The notes under the pieces: model-generated
The model's input: the letters and a program-made list of their open reading frames with translations, nothing else
Database searches by the model: none
Told to the model about the DNA's origin: nothing
Source of the DNA: Balneolaceae bacterium
GTDB lineage: Bacteria; Bacteroidota; Rhodothermia; Balneolales; Balneolaceae
Length of the DNA stretch: 64,000 bases
NCBI GenBank assembly: GCA_034521495.1
Contig: JAXHMK010000010.1
Coordinates: 1 to 64,000, forward strand
Direction: 5' to 3'
Made by a program: the position numbers and the translations under genes
Shown: positions 8,321-18,254 of the stretch, in pieces
Numbering within the stretch: the first letter of the stretch is position 1
Layout: every line of letters begins with the position of its first letter

Positions 8321-8488
8321 GGGTTCTCCCAATTATTTGATGTGATAAAATTCCTGTGACTGATACAGTATCCACTTACCTTTCAACACTTAAGAATGTG
8401 TATCAAAAAATGATAATAACAAAATCCAATGCTATCTGTTAGCGGAGCAGTCGGATAAACCCCGCCAAGCCACTATTCAAAAAATGTT

Positions 8489-8668
8489 TCAGGCATATCC
8501 AAACAGGGGTGGAATCAAAATCACAACAAATGCCGCCCAAGCTGCATAAACCGGCAGGTAATTGATTTGCCACTTTTCGAGAAGATTGAACGAAACACGG
8601 ACTCGTATAAAGTGAATATAGGAGATGATAGACCACATCACCAGATAAACATGCCTACTTAACAGCAT
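8489..8668 (-). CDS. Possible small membrane protein (doubtful)
   Basis: This short frame from the ATG at 8668 encodes about 59 residues. It has one clear hydrophobic segment near the C-terminus (YAAWAAFVVILIPPLFG) and a weaker one at the start. It is the only coding-like signal in the gap 8333-8842. There is no recognisable family and no strong ribosome site, so it may be a chance frame or a remnant of a membrane protein. Confidence 0.25.
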   Translation of the reverse strand: MLLSRHVYLVMWSIISYIHFIRVRVSFNLLEKWQINYLPVYAAWAAFVVILIPPLFGYA

Positions 8669-8842
8669 AGTTATTACGTAACTACAGTTAGTTATTTGAG
8701 TATATCCAATCAGAAAAAACCAGCGAAAATTGGGATACAATAATCAAATTGAAAACAGTTTACAGTTCACTTTTCTGCGTATAAAAAGGGAAGGTGTGCT
8801 GATTTTCTATCAGAAAATGTGTGATGTCGGGTATTAAACCTT

Positions 8843-11548
8843 TCAGTTTGTTGGTTCCGGGCTTTTTTGAAAGGCTCTGATTCCCTGTCCGATCACAAAT
8901 GGAAGAAGACTCATTCCAAGTAAAAGAAGCCAACCAGACTGACCAGGATCACGGGTTTTAAGCACATCAGATAGACCCGGCAGATAAACGGCTGCAAGGA
9001 GTAAGACAATACAGAGCAGAATTGAACCGGCAACATACCGGTTTTTTGTAATTTCGTTGGATAAAAAACGTGTACCGGCTCCACGTAAATTGTAAACAAA
9101 CCAAAGTTTTCCAAAGGCAAGGGTGAGAAAAGAGATGGTAACCGCTTGTTCCTGTTCAAACCCAAGCTCATAGACGGCCAGAGCAAGTGCAATGAGTACG
9201 GAAGCAGAAATGATAAACGACCATCCCGCGATTGCCAGCCAGTGGCTTTGCGTTAGTACAGATTCCTCTTTGGGGCGCGGTTTATTCTTCATAATACCGG
9301 GCTCTCCACTACCCATACCAAGAGCCAGGGCAGGAAACACATCGGTAATTACATTCAGATAGAGAATTTGAAGGGGAAGAAGGGGAAGCGGGAAAAAATA
9401 AAATCCACCGATAATCGTGGCGATGGTTACCGCAAGCACCTCGGCCACGTTGGTACAAAGCATAAACATTACCGATTTTCTGATATTTTCAAATATAATA
9501 CGCCCATAGCGTACAGCAGAAACAATTGTTTTAAAGGCATCATCCAGAAGTACCATGTCTGATATTTGTCGTGCCGCATCCGTACCGCGTTTTCCCATAG
9601 CGACTCCGATATCTGCTTTTTTCAGGGCAGGGGTATCGTTGATACCATCACCCGTCATTGCCACAACACTGCCCTCTTGCTGCATCATTTTGATAAGATG
9701 CAATTTTTGAGTCGGGCTGACACGGGCAAAAATATTGGTTTCTACCATTTGGCGACGCTCCCGGTCTGGTAATTTTTCAGGGTCTTTTAAATCTTTTCCG
9801 TGTACAACAGCCGGATTGTCCTCATCTGTAATCCCTGTATCTTTAGCTATGGCTGATGCTGTCGGAGCCTGGTCGCCCGTTACCATAATTACGCGAATTC
9901 CGGCAGATTTACATTCGCTGATTGCAGGTTCTACATCCTCACGTGCCGGATCAAGCAACCCGATGAGGCCTAAAAAATGCAGATCTTTGTAAGGTTCTTC
10001 ATTTTTATCTTCTGTTATTTTATCAGCTACTGCTAAAAGGCGAAGTCCGTTTTCTGCAAGTTCTTCAGATCGCTCCAGCCATCTCTTTTTCTCCTCTTCG
10101 GTAAATGGATTTTTCGTATCAGGTTCATTGCCGGATATGGTTGTACAGGCGTCAAGTAGTTTTTCAGGAGCTCCCTTTACGGCTACTTCAATAGCTCCGT
10201 TTTTTTGATGATAGGTAGCCATCATCATCGTATCTGAGCTGAATGCCACCTCACGGATCTCATTTTTCTCCTCAACCAATTCTTTACGATTCATATCCAT
10301 CAACAGGCCTGCCCGTAAAAGGGCGGTTTCGGTGGGGTCTCCCTGTTCCTCTTCGGGAATCTGATCGTTGTCTTCATCCAAAACAGATGCATTATTGCAC
10401 AAAACCCCAACCTCTATAATCCGTTTTAAAAGCTGGTTATCCTGATATCGACCGGAATCCGTATTTTGTTCATGGTCATTATTCAGCCTGAAATCACCGG
10501 CGGGTGATGCAATCGTATGAACGGTCATGTTGTTTTCTGTAAGCGTGCCGGTTTTATCGGTAAAAATAATTCCGGTTGCTCCCAGGGTTTCCACCGCCTG
10601 TAATTTATTAATGAGGGCATTTTTCTCAGCAAGCAGATACATGCCCCTTGCAAGTGCAATCGTAGTTACAATCGGCAACCCCTCAGGAATGGCAGCGACA
10701 CCCAGGGCGATAGCGGTTTCAATCATAATTCGTGTATCCTGTCCCACAATGAGCCCCACAACTGCAATTAAAACAGCTATACCAATCGTAATCCACGCGA
10801 GTCTTTTTCCGAGATCGTCCAGTTTTTGTTGAAGTGGCGTAGCCTCTTTTTCCGCACTCTCTGCAAGTTCGGAGATACGGCCAAGTTCCGTACTCATACC
10901 CGTCCCCGTCACAACCCCGAGGCCCGACCCATCCGTAACAACGGTTCCTTTAAACGCTTTGCAAGATTGCTCTGCGAGAACACTGTCAGAATCAACTGGC
11001 TCTGTCTTTTTTTGGACAGGCACAGATTCTCCGGTAAGCGCTGATTCATTGACCTGGAGATTATTCGATTCAATGATCCGAACGTCAGCGGGTACAAGAT
11101 CTCCGCTCTCAAGAACAATGATATCTCCCGGAACAAGGCTTTCGGTATCTACCTCCTCCTCGGTTCCGTCACGGCGCACACGGATCTTATCCCTTTGAAT
11201 CTGTCTCAGGGATTCCATAGAACGGGTTGCTTTTAATTCTGTAAAAAACCCGATGAGCGTATTCACCAACAGAACGGCGAGGACGGCAATGCCTTCTGAA
11301 AGGTGCTGCAAAGCAAAAGCAAGAATTGCAGCGATGAGAAGTACCAGAATCACAATGCTTTTAAACTGATCAATCAGAATTTTTAATCTGCTTCGTTTTT
11401 TTGTCTCCCGAAGGCGGTTGGGACCCTGTTTTTCTATTCTCTCGTGATATAGTTTTTTTGGAAGGCCGGATTCAACATCACTTTCAAGTTCTTCTAATGT
11501 TTCTTCTACTGATTTTGTAAAGTAGCTTTGCTGCTGATTCAGTTTCAT
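8843..11548 (-). CDS. P2-type cation-transporting ATPase (Ca2+-like)
   Basis: This 901-residue P-type ATPase is complete. Motifs in order are the actuator LTGES (residues 171-175), the membrane motif PEGLP (288-292), the phosphorylation site DKTGTLT (331-337), a nucleotide-domain KGAPE, the VTGD loop (about 565) and the hinge TGDGIND (about 633). A C-terminal block of about six membrane helices follows. The N-terminal cation_ATPase_N domain and AAIPEGLP place it with SERCA/PMR1-like P2 enzymes that export Ca2+ or Mn2+. It appears to be transcribed alone. Ion specificity is inference. Confidence 0.9.
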   Translation of the reverse strand: MKLNQQQSYFTKSVEETLEELESDVESGLPKKLYHERIEKQGPNRLRETKKRSRLKILIDQFKSIVILVLLIAAILAFALQHLSEGIAVLAVLLVNTLIGFFTELKATRSMESLRQIQRDKIRVRRDGTEEEVDTESLVPGDIIVLESGDLVPADVRIIESNNLQVNESALTGESVPVQKKTEPVDSDSVLAEQSCKAFKGTVVTDGSGLGVVTGTGMSTELGRISELAESAEKEATPLQQKLDDLGKRLAWITIGIAVLIAVVGLIVGQDTRIMIETAIALGVAAIPEGLPIVTTIALARGMYLLAEKNALINKLQAVETLGATGIIFTDKTGTLTENNMTVHTIASPAGDFRLNNDHEQNTDSGRYQDNQLLKRIIEVGVLCNNASVLDEDNDQIPEEEQGDPTETALLRAGLLMDMNRKELVEEKNEIREVAFSSDTMMMATYHQKNGAIEVAVKGAPEKLLDACTTISGNEPDTKNPFTEEEKKRWLERSEELAENGLRLLAVADKITEDKNEEPYKDLHFLGLIGLLDPAREDVEPAISECKSAGIRVIMVTGDQAPTASAIAKDTGITDEDNPAVVHGKDLKDPEKLPDRERRQMVETNIFARVSPTQKLHLIKMMQQEGSVVAMTGDGINDTPALKKADIGVAMGKRGTDAARQISDMVLLDDAFKTIVSAVRYGRIIFENIRKSVMFMLCTNVAEVLAVTIATIIGGFYFFPLPLLPLQILYLNVITDVFPALALGMGSGEPGIMKNKPRPKEESVLTQSHWLAIAGWSFIISASVLIALALAVYELGFEQEQAVTISFLTLAFGKLWFVYNLRGAGTRFLSNEITKNRYVAGSILLCIVLLLAAVYLPGLSDVLKTRDPGQSGWLLLLGMSLLPFVIGQGIRAFQKSPEPTN

Positions 11549-11656
11549 CTGTTTGATTGTGAGAACACCCGGTGTTTAGGTTATATGCAGGCTGAAACAG
11601 TAAAGTACTAAAGACGGGACTTTCTAAACAGCCCTGTGATAACTAAAAATTGAATT

Positions 11657-12277
11657 TTACAATTTCCGGGCCTTCATCAGGAAAATGGGAAACATTTTGG
11701 TGGTCCCCTCATCGTCAATTTCCCTCTCCATTTGATAAGCCGTGGTAAATGTTATGTTTGAAAAACCAAGCTTTTCTGCCCGGTTTTTCAGCTCTTCTCG
11801 TTCAAATCCTTTATGAACATCATCTACCTCATGGCCGTGAAATGAACCATCCTCTTTATCGAGATCTGCAATGCAGAGTATTCCGCCGGGGTTCAAAAGT
11901 TGATTGAATTTTTTGAGGATTTCGTCTGTATCAGGAATGTGATGAAGGGTCATTGCTGTATAAACAAGATCAAAACGTTGATCCGGCAGCGGATCTCTGG
12001 TCAGATCCATCTGAACCGGTTTCATAGTAGTAGCTGAATTCTTTTCAATCTTATCCTTTAGTACGTCCAGCATCCCGCTGGAATTATCTGCCAGTGTGAT
12101 TGATTTCAAATGATCTCGAAGCTCAAAACTAAGTTGGCCAGTTCCGCAGCCGTACTCAAAGGCTGTCATGTTTTTAGAAAGTGTTACCTCAGAGCGAATA
12201 GCAGACGCAATCTGCTCTGCCCGTTCCTGGCTTTCGGGCGTGTCCCACGTTTTAGCTTCTTCATCGAATCGCGACAT
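11657..12277 (-). CDS. Class I SAM-dependent methyltransferase
   Basis: This 206-residue methyltransferase has motif I at FEYGCGTGQLSFEL (about 40-53), an acidic ITLADNS (motif II, about 75) and a post-I DLVYTAMTLHHIPD segment (about 105). These are typical of the Methyltransf_11/25 group acting on small molecules. A C-terminal FSNITFTTAYQMER strand follows. The substrate cannot be inferred and neighbours give no hint. The gap 12278-12587 holds nothing coding that I can support. Confidence 0.8.
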   Translation of the reverse strand: MSRFDEEAKTWDTPESQERAEQIASAIRSEVTLSKNMTAFEYGCGTGQLSFELRDHLKSITLADNSSGMLDVLKDKIEKNSATTMKPVQMDLTRDPLPDQRFDLVYTAMTLHHIPDTDEILKKFNQLLNPGGILCIADLDKEDGSFHGHEVDDVHKGFEREELKNRAEKLGFSNITFTTAYQMEREIDDEGTTKMFPIFLMKARKL

Positions 12278-12587
12278 AAGTAAAAAGTATTTTAATTTTT
12301 TTGATATATCATCACTTGAAAAACAAGTATGTACTCAAAATCATTTTTTCAGCCGGAACTTTTTAATGTGTTTATCCGGTTGGTACACAGCAAAGAAAAG
12401 TTATTTATTGCCAATAATAGATGAACAAAGTGCATCGCTTTAAACGGGAAATTGCTTAATTTCATAGATCTATCATGCGAAAAAAGATCAACAGATTCGT
12501 TTGTTTAATGAAAAAGTTTTCTTTCGTGAGATTTTGTGAGCATTTTAAATAGTAGATAACTGAAAATTAAAACTAAAGAGTTTGATT

Positions 12588-12950
12588 ATGGAATATATTA
12601 TTATAGCACTTAAACTTATTGTTGGTTTAAGTATTCTCAATGTATGGCTTGTCCGTTCGAAAAAATCTACAGCCTGGAGAGGAGGTGATGCAGATAATAT
12701 TGTTGAGGAGTTCAAAGCTTATGGACTTCCGGTATGGTTTATGTGGTTGGTTGGATCAGTTAAAGTTGTTCTTGCCCTTCTTCTTTTAGTCTCCATATTC
12801 TATGCACAGTTTGAAGCGATTGCTGCTTATGGAATAGCAATTTTAATGCTTGGAGCCGTATCCATGCACGTAAAAATCGGAGACCCTTTTAAGAAATCTC
12901 TCCCGGCTTTTACTTTCCTGGTTCTTTCTCTTGCTATAGCCCTGCTCTAA
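12588..12950 (+). CDS. DoxX-family membrane protein
   Basis: This protein of about 120 residues has four hydrophobic segments. The conserved DoxX signature lies between helices 1 and 2 (EFKAYGLPVWFMWLVGSVKV), and HVKIGDPFKKSLPAF lies before the last helix. The ATG at 12588 is preferred to the TTG six bases upstream. DoxX proteins are small quinone- or thiosulfate-oxidation-associated membrane proteins of mostly unknown function. The gene converges tail-to-tail, 7 bp apart, with a second DoxX gene. Confidence 0.75.
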   Translation: MEYIIIALKLIVGLSILNVWLVRSKKSTAWRGGDADNIVEEFKAYGLPVWFMWLVGSVKVVLALLLLVSIFYAQFEAIAAYGIAILMLGAVSMHVKIGDPFKKSLPAFTFLVLSLAIALL

Positions 12951-12957
12951 AGTATTG

Positions 12958-13308
12958 TTACAACAGGTTGTAAAAACTGATTGTCAACCATGTGTTGACC
13001 AGCATAAAAAATAGAGACGGCAGAGATTGAATGAAGCTGTCTTTTATTTTTATGCGAATGATGAACGCCACAATCATCATGATAGTAAAACCGGCTGCGG
13101 CCAAAAATCCTGCATAAGAAAACATAAAACCTGCAAACAGTCCGGCTGAACCTGAAATTTGCAAAATTCCTGTAAGCTGACGCATTTTATCAGTCATGCC
13201 AAATCGTTTAAACTCATCAATCATCACCTGCGAATTTAGAGACTGAAACCCATAGAACAGGAAAAACAGAGCATTTAAAATTACGACAAATTGAAATATA
13301 GCGGGCAA
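12958..13308 (-). CDS. DoxX-like membrane protein, paralogue of its neighbour
   Basis: This 116-residue four-helix membrane protein has the same layout as the gene at 12588: EFKRFGMTDKMRQLTGILQISG between helices 1 and 2, and RIKIKDSFIQSLPSLFF before the last helix. The start appears to be TTG at 13308, because no in-frame ATG precedes the first helix. Being convergent with a paralogue suggests an old inverted duplication or joining of two related genes. Confidence 0.7.
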   Translation of the reverse strand: MPAIFQFVVILNALFFLFYGFQSLNSQVMIDEFKRFGMTDKMRQLTGILQISGSAGLFAGFMFSYAGFLAAAGFTIMMIVAFIIRIKIKDSFIQSLPSLFFMLVNTWLTISFYNLL

Positions 13309-13460
13309 ATATGTGGATGTTAAAATGTTTTGATAGCTATGGAATATTTTTTACAAAGCTCCAAAAATTTAGAGCAATGTTTATGCTACCGTGCAATTAA
13401 ACAACAATAGAAGCCTCTCATTACAATTATCGTTCACTTCCATAAAAGTCGTGAAATTGA

Positions 13461-13745
13461 TTAAAAGTGTGATTTAGCTTTATCAAGGGCATTTGCCAAT
13501 GCATTCCAGCTTTCATCTATACCATCTTTTAGATCTTTCCATGCATCATCAGAAGCCTCTTTTAAAGATTGCATCTGATTTGAAACTTCCGCTTTTCTCT
13601 CTCTAATCTCATTCATTTGTTTTTTCAGATCGGTTTTTGCTTCACTTTTCGACTGGTTTGCCTTAGCCTCAAGTTTATCAAGTTCAGCATCCCATTCTTT
13701 TAGTTTTTCGGTAAGTTTTTCGATGTATTCATCTCTTTTACTCAT
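13461..13745 (-). CDS. Coiled-coil small stress-type protein
   Basis: This protein of about 94 residues is almost entirely a charged coiled coil. It has heptad-like Leu/Ile/Ala spacing (EYIEKLTEKLKEWDAELDKL and onwards) and ends with a WKDLKDGIDESWNALANALD amphipathic segment. The start at 13745 follows an AGGAG ribosome site 5 bases upstream, so the longer TTG/ATG reading is less likely. It resembles sll1863-like/apolipoprotein-like bacterial proteins that accumulate under stress. Function is not established. Confidence 0.65.
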   Translation of the reverse strand: MSKRDEYIEKLTEKLKEWDAELDKLEAKANQSKSEAKTDLKKQMNEIRERKAEVSNQMQSLKEASDDAWKDLKDGIDESWNALANALDKAKSHF

Positions 13746-13839
13746 ATCAACTCCTTGTCTTTTCATTTATGTTGTTCCTGATATTTACAACTATAAATTT
13801 TCTTTTAAAAGCAATAGTTTTGGTTTTTATCTAAAAGAG

Positions 13840-13962
13840 GGCTTTGCAAAACTTTGCCCGTCATCCTGAACTTGATTCAGGATCTCCAGATACAGGCTAT
13901 AAAAACGAATGGAGAATCTGAATCGAGTTCAGATTGACCAATAACCACGGTTTTGCAAAGCC
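13840..13962. repeat. MITE-like 123-bp repeat, copy 1
   Basis: This element is 123 bp, bounded by perfect 13-bp inverted repeats (GGCTTTGCAAAAC / GTTTTGCAAAGCC). Its interior is a second, larger imperfect palindrome around GTCATCCTGAACTTGATTCA and its complement. Near-identical copies of equal length lie at 18562-18684 and 28773-28895. TTTATCTAAAA flanks both sides of this copy, as expected of a target-site duplication. Confidence 0.85.
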
Positions 13963-14056
13963 TTCTTTTATCTAAAAAAGGACAAATAGATCAATTGGAT
14001 AACAGTTTGTGATTAAGGGCGCTATCTTAACAGGATCAGCAAGGTATTAAACAGGT

Positions 14057-14971
14057 ATGACAAACAAGTACACAGTTGTAATAGCAGCGGGATTCGTTCT
14101 CCTTTGGAATTCAGGATTTATTGGGGCTGAGTATGGTCTTCCCTTCACCGGGCCTTTTACCTTGGTCTTTTGGCGATACCTGGCGTTGACATTACTGCTT
14201 GCCGGTTACTTGATGGTAAGAAAACGACTCCGATGGGTTGGTTGGAAGGTGGCGGCTACCAACATGTTTATTGGCGTGCTGGCTCACGGTGTTTGGTTAA
14301 CTTGTGTACTGTTTGCACTTGACAATGAGGTTCCGGCGGGTATTGTGGCCTTGGTCGTGGCACTTCAGCCTTTGGCTACAGGAGCATTTTCCGGGGTCGT
14401 AACCGGTGAAGGAACCAATATCTATCAGTGGACAGGCTTAATACTGGGATTCGCAGGCGTGTTGCTGACGGTGGCCTTTCGTATCGATTTTGAAAGCTAT
14501 CAATCTGTGTTTGGTTACCTGATACCACTGGGATCTGTAGTTGGAATGACATCAGCAAGCCTGGTACAACGGCGAATGGAGATAAACTATGCAACCACTA
14601 AATTGCCGATCGACCAAACACTCTTCTATCAAAGTTTGGCAACAACGGCAGTATTGGCATTACCCGCTATCTATGCTGAACAATTATATACAGAGTGGGA
14701 ACCTGTTTTTATCTATACAATGATTTGGCTCATTGTTGCAGTTTCACTGGGAGCGTACACATTGATGTGGCTTTTGATCGAACGAATAGAAGCTACGCAG
14801 GTAGCAAGTCTTTTTTATCTTGGCCCACCTGTGACCATGGTTATGGCATGGATGGCATTCGGTGATACCGTCCGGTTGATGGATATTGCGGGCCTTGTTA
14901 TTGTATTTGCGGGCGTTCTCTTAACCCAGTTCAATATTCAAAAGACAAGAAGTGTAAAAAATAATTTGTGA
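14057..14971 (+). CDS. EamA/DMT-family transporter
   Basis: This 304-residue protein has ten predicted membrane helices arranged as two EamA repeats (about 5-140 and 155-295). The first repeat starts with the usual WNSGFIGAEYGL and FWRYLALTLLLAGYL. The second ends with PPVTMVMAWMAFGDTVRLMDIAGLVIVFAGVLL. The family exports or imports amino acids, nucleosides or small drugs across the inner membrane; the substrate is unknown. The stop at 14971 is followed by transposase debris. Confidence 0.85.
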   Translation: MTNKYTVVIAAGFVLLWNSGFIGAEYGLPFTGPFTLVFWRYLALTLLLAGYLMVRKRLRWVGWKVAATNMFIGVLAHGVWLTCVLFALDNEVPAGIVALVVALQPLATGAFSGVVTGEGTNIYQWTGLILGFAGVLLTVAFRIDFESYQSVFGYLIPLGSVVGMTSASLVQRRMEINYATTKLPIDQTLFYQSLATTAVLALPAIYAEQLYTEWEPVFIYTMIWLIVAVSLGAYTLMWLLIERIEATQVASLFYLGPPVTMVMAWMAFGDTVRLMDIAGLVIVFAGVLLTQFNIQKTRSVKNNL

Positions 14972-15139
14972 TGGGGGCAGGGCATTTCTGTAAAAAAATC
15001 ATGGTAACATTTGAAGGGCTTTCAATTTGCCTGTCTTCCTGAGCCTCAGTAATTGCATGCTCCAGGCGCTTCACCAGGGATCTCTCATGGGAAAAGTCAC
15101 TTTTTTAAGTCAACCGGCAAAACAGGTCATTGTAAATGT

Positions 15140-15997
15140 GCTCATTCGGTTCAGATTCATGGAAAATCTGCCCAAACTGCCATCGCCACCTCAGATACCA
15201 CTGTACAGGAAAACAACACCACTTTTCCCACCGACGGGAAATTGGCTAAAAAAGTGATTGAGGGGTGCAACCGTATTGTCAAAGGCGAGGGACTGCCCCA
15301 ACGCCAGTCCTATGTGCGGGTGAGCAAACAGTTGTTGCGGGATTCCTACTTTGGACATCATCCCCGGCGGGCCAAGAAGGCTAAAAAAGCCCAACGAAAG
15401 TTGCGGACCATTGCAGGGCGATTGCTACGGGAGCTGGAGCGAAACCTGCCCGAGGGGCGCCAGCAGGACTATCAGGAGTTTATGGAGGTGGGCTGGCAGG
15501 CGATTACCCAACAGCGTAGCGATAAAGACAAAATTTACAGTCTGCATAAACCCTTTACTACTTGTATTGCCAAGGGCAAAGCTCACAAGAAATACGAATT
15601 TGGCAACAAAGTAGGAATCATCGTGCACCCCACTCGCCGAATTGTGTTGTCGGTGGGGGCTTACGAAGGAAATCCGAACGATTCAAAAACGATTGCCCCG
15701 CTGCTGGAGACCATGGACCGGCTGGAGTTGGAAAAACCTTCCGAGATTATTTTTGACCGCGGCGGGCGAGGAACCAAACAGGTGGAAGGGGTTGTGGTGA
15801 CCACTCCAGACCCGCCGGGAAGAACAGTCGATGAAAATCACAAACGGCGAATGCGACGCAGATTTCGCAAGCGAGCCGGGATCGAACCAATCATAGGGCA
15901 CCTGAAGAGCGATCATCGTATGGGACAGAACTATCTGCATGGGGCCGATTCGCCTTACAAGAATGCTCTGCTGGCGGCAACGGGTCATTGTAAATAA
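15140..15997 (+). mobile_element. Decayed IS5-family transposase fragment
   Basis: From about 15190 the frame reads DTTVQENNTTFPTDGKLAKK, the catalytic-Asp block of IS5-type DDE transposases. It continues through KIYSLHKPFTTCIAKGKAHK, GNKVGIIV, EIIFDRGGRG (second Asp) and AGIEPIIGHLKSDHRMGQNYL (the Glu region). The first 100 or so residues with the helix-turn-helix are missing, and the frame breaks at ALLAATGHCK before the normal C-terminus. No full terminal repeats are visible. A 13-bp direct repeat, GGTCATTGTAAAT, occurs at 15125-15137 and 15983-15995, bracketing the fragment. Confidence 0.85.
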
Positions 15998-16201
15998 GAA
16001 GCGCATTCAAGATAGTATTATTACAGGTTGATGAATGGGAAGGAGGAAAGCCAAAAATAAAGAAAAGAATCGCACAGATGACGCGAGAACTGTCCTCATT
16101 AATACGCGGTTTAACCATCACAAACAGATAGCTAAGATGAATGTAATCAGATATTTATAATTTTCTTTAAGTTGAAATAGTAATTATCGGAGTCTAATAG
16201 G

Positions 16202-16392
16202 CCTTGAATAGTTGGCGGGAGAAAGGACAACGAGTGAACCGTGAGACGAATCCTTTCATACCGGTGAGGAGCGAAATTTAAGGACTGAAAGCGTGATGGA
16301 CCATTGAAAGGATTCCACGGTGAACTTGTGTCCGCCGCCAACTATTCACAGCCTTGATTTTTTCGTTCTTTTGTATCAAGACAAAAGGACAT
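16202..16392 (-). repeat. About 191-bp dispersed palindromic repeat, copy A
   Basis: Read on the minus strand, this copy closely matches 28377-28570 on the plus strand. It contains TCTTGATACAAAAGAACG, nested inverted arms (GAATCCTTTCA with TGAAAGGATTC) and outer AGTTGGCGG/CCGCCAACT arms. A 15-bp satellite GAGGACTTACCCCAT lies about 30 bp from the end, at 16422-16436 (inverted). An apparent frame inside (16147-16341) is conserved only because the DNA repeat is conserved; I do not treat it as a gene. Confidence 0.8.
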
Positions 16393-16515
16393 AAAACTTA
16401 TAATAACTTTAAATTATAAATATGGGGTAAGTCCTCATAGTTATGAACGGTTGTATCAACAAAATCGATTCTTTACTTTTGGCATCTTTTCAAGATTTAA
16501 ATCCAAAATACTCTT

Positions 16516-17577
16516 ATGAAAACCCCTGAAATTGTCATCATTGGTGGAGGCTTTTCTGGTCTGCTTATAGCTTATTGGCTCCAAAAAGAAGGAGTAAGAA
16601 AATCTCAAATTCTGGAAGCCAGGAACCGGTTGGGCGGACGCATTTATACATTAAGATCAGATCATGAGCCTCCTATTGAGATGGGAGCCACCTGGTTGGG
16701 TAAAAAACATCGGAATTTGTTGCAATTACTGGATGAATTAGATATTGACATTTACCAGCAGTATATGGGAGATAAAGCATACTATGAGCCCATGTCGGTT
16801 TCACCACCGCAGCTTGTGGAGTTGCCTCCTAATGATGAACCGAGTTATCGGATTGAGGGTGGCACAGACAGGATCATTCAAAAATTGGCCAACAGTCTTA
16901 ATCCAGACCAAATTCATTCAGGTCAAACAGTAAAAACTATTCGGAAAACCGGTACGAAGTTAGAAATTAAAACTGAAAGCGATTTTTTTAAGGCTGATTA
17001 TATTATCAGTACACTGCCCCCTAAGCTTTTGGTCGATAGTATTGATTTTTCTCCCTCTCTACCTGAAAAGTTTACAGATATCGCTTCACAGACACACACT
17101 TGGATGGCCGATTCGATAAAAATTGCGATGACGTTTGATAAACCCTTTTGGCGAAATCCGGAGTCCAGTGGCACAATCTTCAGCAATGTGGGACCTGTTA
17201 ATGAAATGTACGATCATTCTGATAGCACCTATTTTGCTCTTAAAGGATTTATGAACAATGCCTACCATGCGGTAGCTCGTGATCAACGAAAACAGTTAGT
17301 CATGGAACAGCTCCGCCGATTTTATGGAGATAAGGTTGACAGCTATCGATCCTACCGGGAATTAGTTTGGCAAAAAGAGTCCTTTTCCTACAGCAAATAC
17401 GAACAGCATATTATACCCCATCAAAACAATGGTCACATAAGATTCCAAGAACCACTTTTTGATAATCGACTACTGATTGCAGGATCTGAAACGGCAACTG
17501 AATTTCCAGGCTATATGGATGGTGTTGTAGAAAGTTCCCGCCGTACAATCCGGCAACTAAAACAAATTCTTTCCTGA
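16516..17577 (+). CDS. FAD-dependent amine-oxidase-like oxidoreductase
   Basis: This 353-residue flavoprotein has the dinucleotide motif IIGGGFSGLLIAYWL (residues 8-22). The amine-oxidase signature ARNRLGGRIYTLR follows at about 36-48, then IEMGATWLG, which lines the FAD site. The C-terminal FAD-binding segment is NRLLIAGSETATEFPGYMDG (about 318-338). At 353 residues it is shorter than typical monoamine oxidases (about 450), with a compact substrate domain. The likely role is oxidation of an amine or a carotenoid/sterol-like substrate, which I cannot decide. Neighbours are repeats, so the gene stands alone. Confidence 0.8.
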   Translation: MKTPEIVIIGGGFSGLLIAYWLQKEGVRKSQILEARNRLGGRIYTLRSDHEPPIEMGATWLGKKHRNLLQLLDELDIDIYQQYMGDKAYYEPMSVSPPQLVELPPNDEPSYRIEGGTDRIIQKLANSLNPDQIHSGQTVKTIRKTGTKLEIKTESDFFKADYIISTLPPKLLVDSIDFSPSLPEKFTDIASQTHTWMADSIKIAMTFDKPFWRNPESSGTIFSNVGPVNEMYDHSDSTYFALKGFMNNAYHAVARDQRKQLVMEQLRRFYGDKVDSYRSYRELVWQKESFSYSKYEQHIIPHQNNGHIRFQEPLFDNRLLIAGSETATEFPGYMDGVVESSRRTIRQLKQILS

Positions 17578-17844
17578 TTATGAGAGATGCCTGGCGGTCT
17601 TGAGTATAACCGGCGTATGATTTACTGTTGATTAGCAAAGAACGATTCATACTATAAAAAGCCATGGATAAATATATTGAGCAACTTCTATAAAAGACCA
17701 GGTTAAAGTTGAGAAGGAGTAAAGAGGCCTTTGGATCAAAGATGATATGTGATTTTAAAAATCAGATCGAATATCATAAATCAAAAATCTCCAATCAGAA
17801 ATCAAGCTCTTCGAAACTATGCCCCAAGCTTTTGTGCAAAGGGA

Positions 17845-17883
17845 AAGGGGCACAAGTGACGCTTCGCTTAACACTTGCGCCAG
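17845..17883. repeat. 39-bp hairpin repeat, second copy
   Basis: This sequence is identical over 39 bp, in inverted orientation, to 1328-1366. Arms GCACAAGTG and CACTTGCGC pair around an ACGCTTCGCTTAA core. The remainder of the gap 17578-18254 shows no coding pattern that I can support. Confidence 0.75.
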
Positions 17884-18254
17884 CTGAGGGGATTTGGTGG
17901 TTTTGAAGAAGGATGGGCCGATAAATTCAAATCGTGAAAACTCACCAAATGAGTTTGGTAAAAAGTTTACTATGAAGGCCACTAAAATACAAAGACACGA
18001 AAAATATATTGTGTCTTGGTGATTTACTGGCATTCCATTCTACCTAATGTAAATTTAAGGAGATTCTCCATTCCAGGATGTTTCATCGGGGTGAAATTCC
18101 CCTTGGCTACTCGACTTATAGTTGAATAAGTTAGATGTGTAAAATGAAGAATAAAATATAAGTCAGTTTATCATAAAAATGTCTGAAGAAACACTGACCA
18201 TCTAATAATTGTTTTTTTAAAAGTGAATGATAGTGAAATAAAACTGATGATATT

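Noticed and set aside
16147-16341. Frame encoding AADTSSPWNPFNGPS..., matched by a similar frame at 28377-28640
   Set aside because: The peptide similarity follows entirely from the nested palindromic DNA repeat. The frames have no ribosome site and run into unrelated flanking sequence, so I treat them as spurious.
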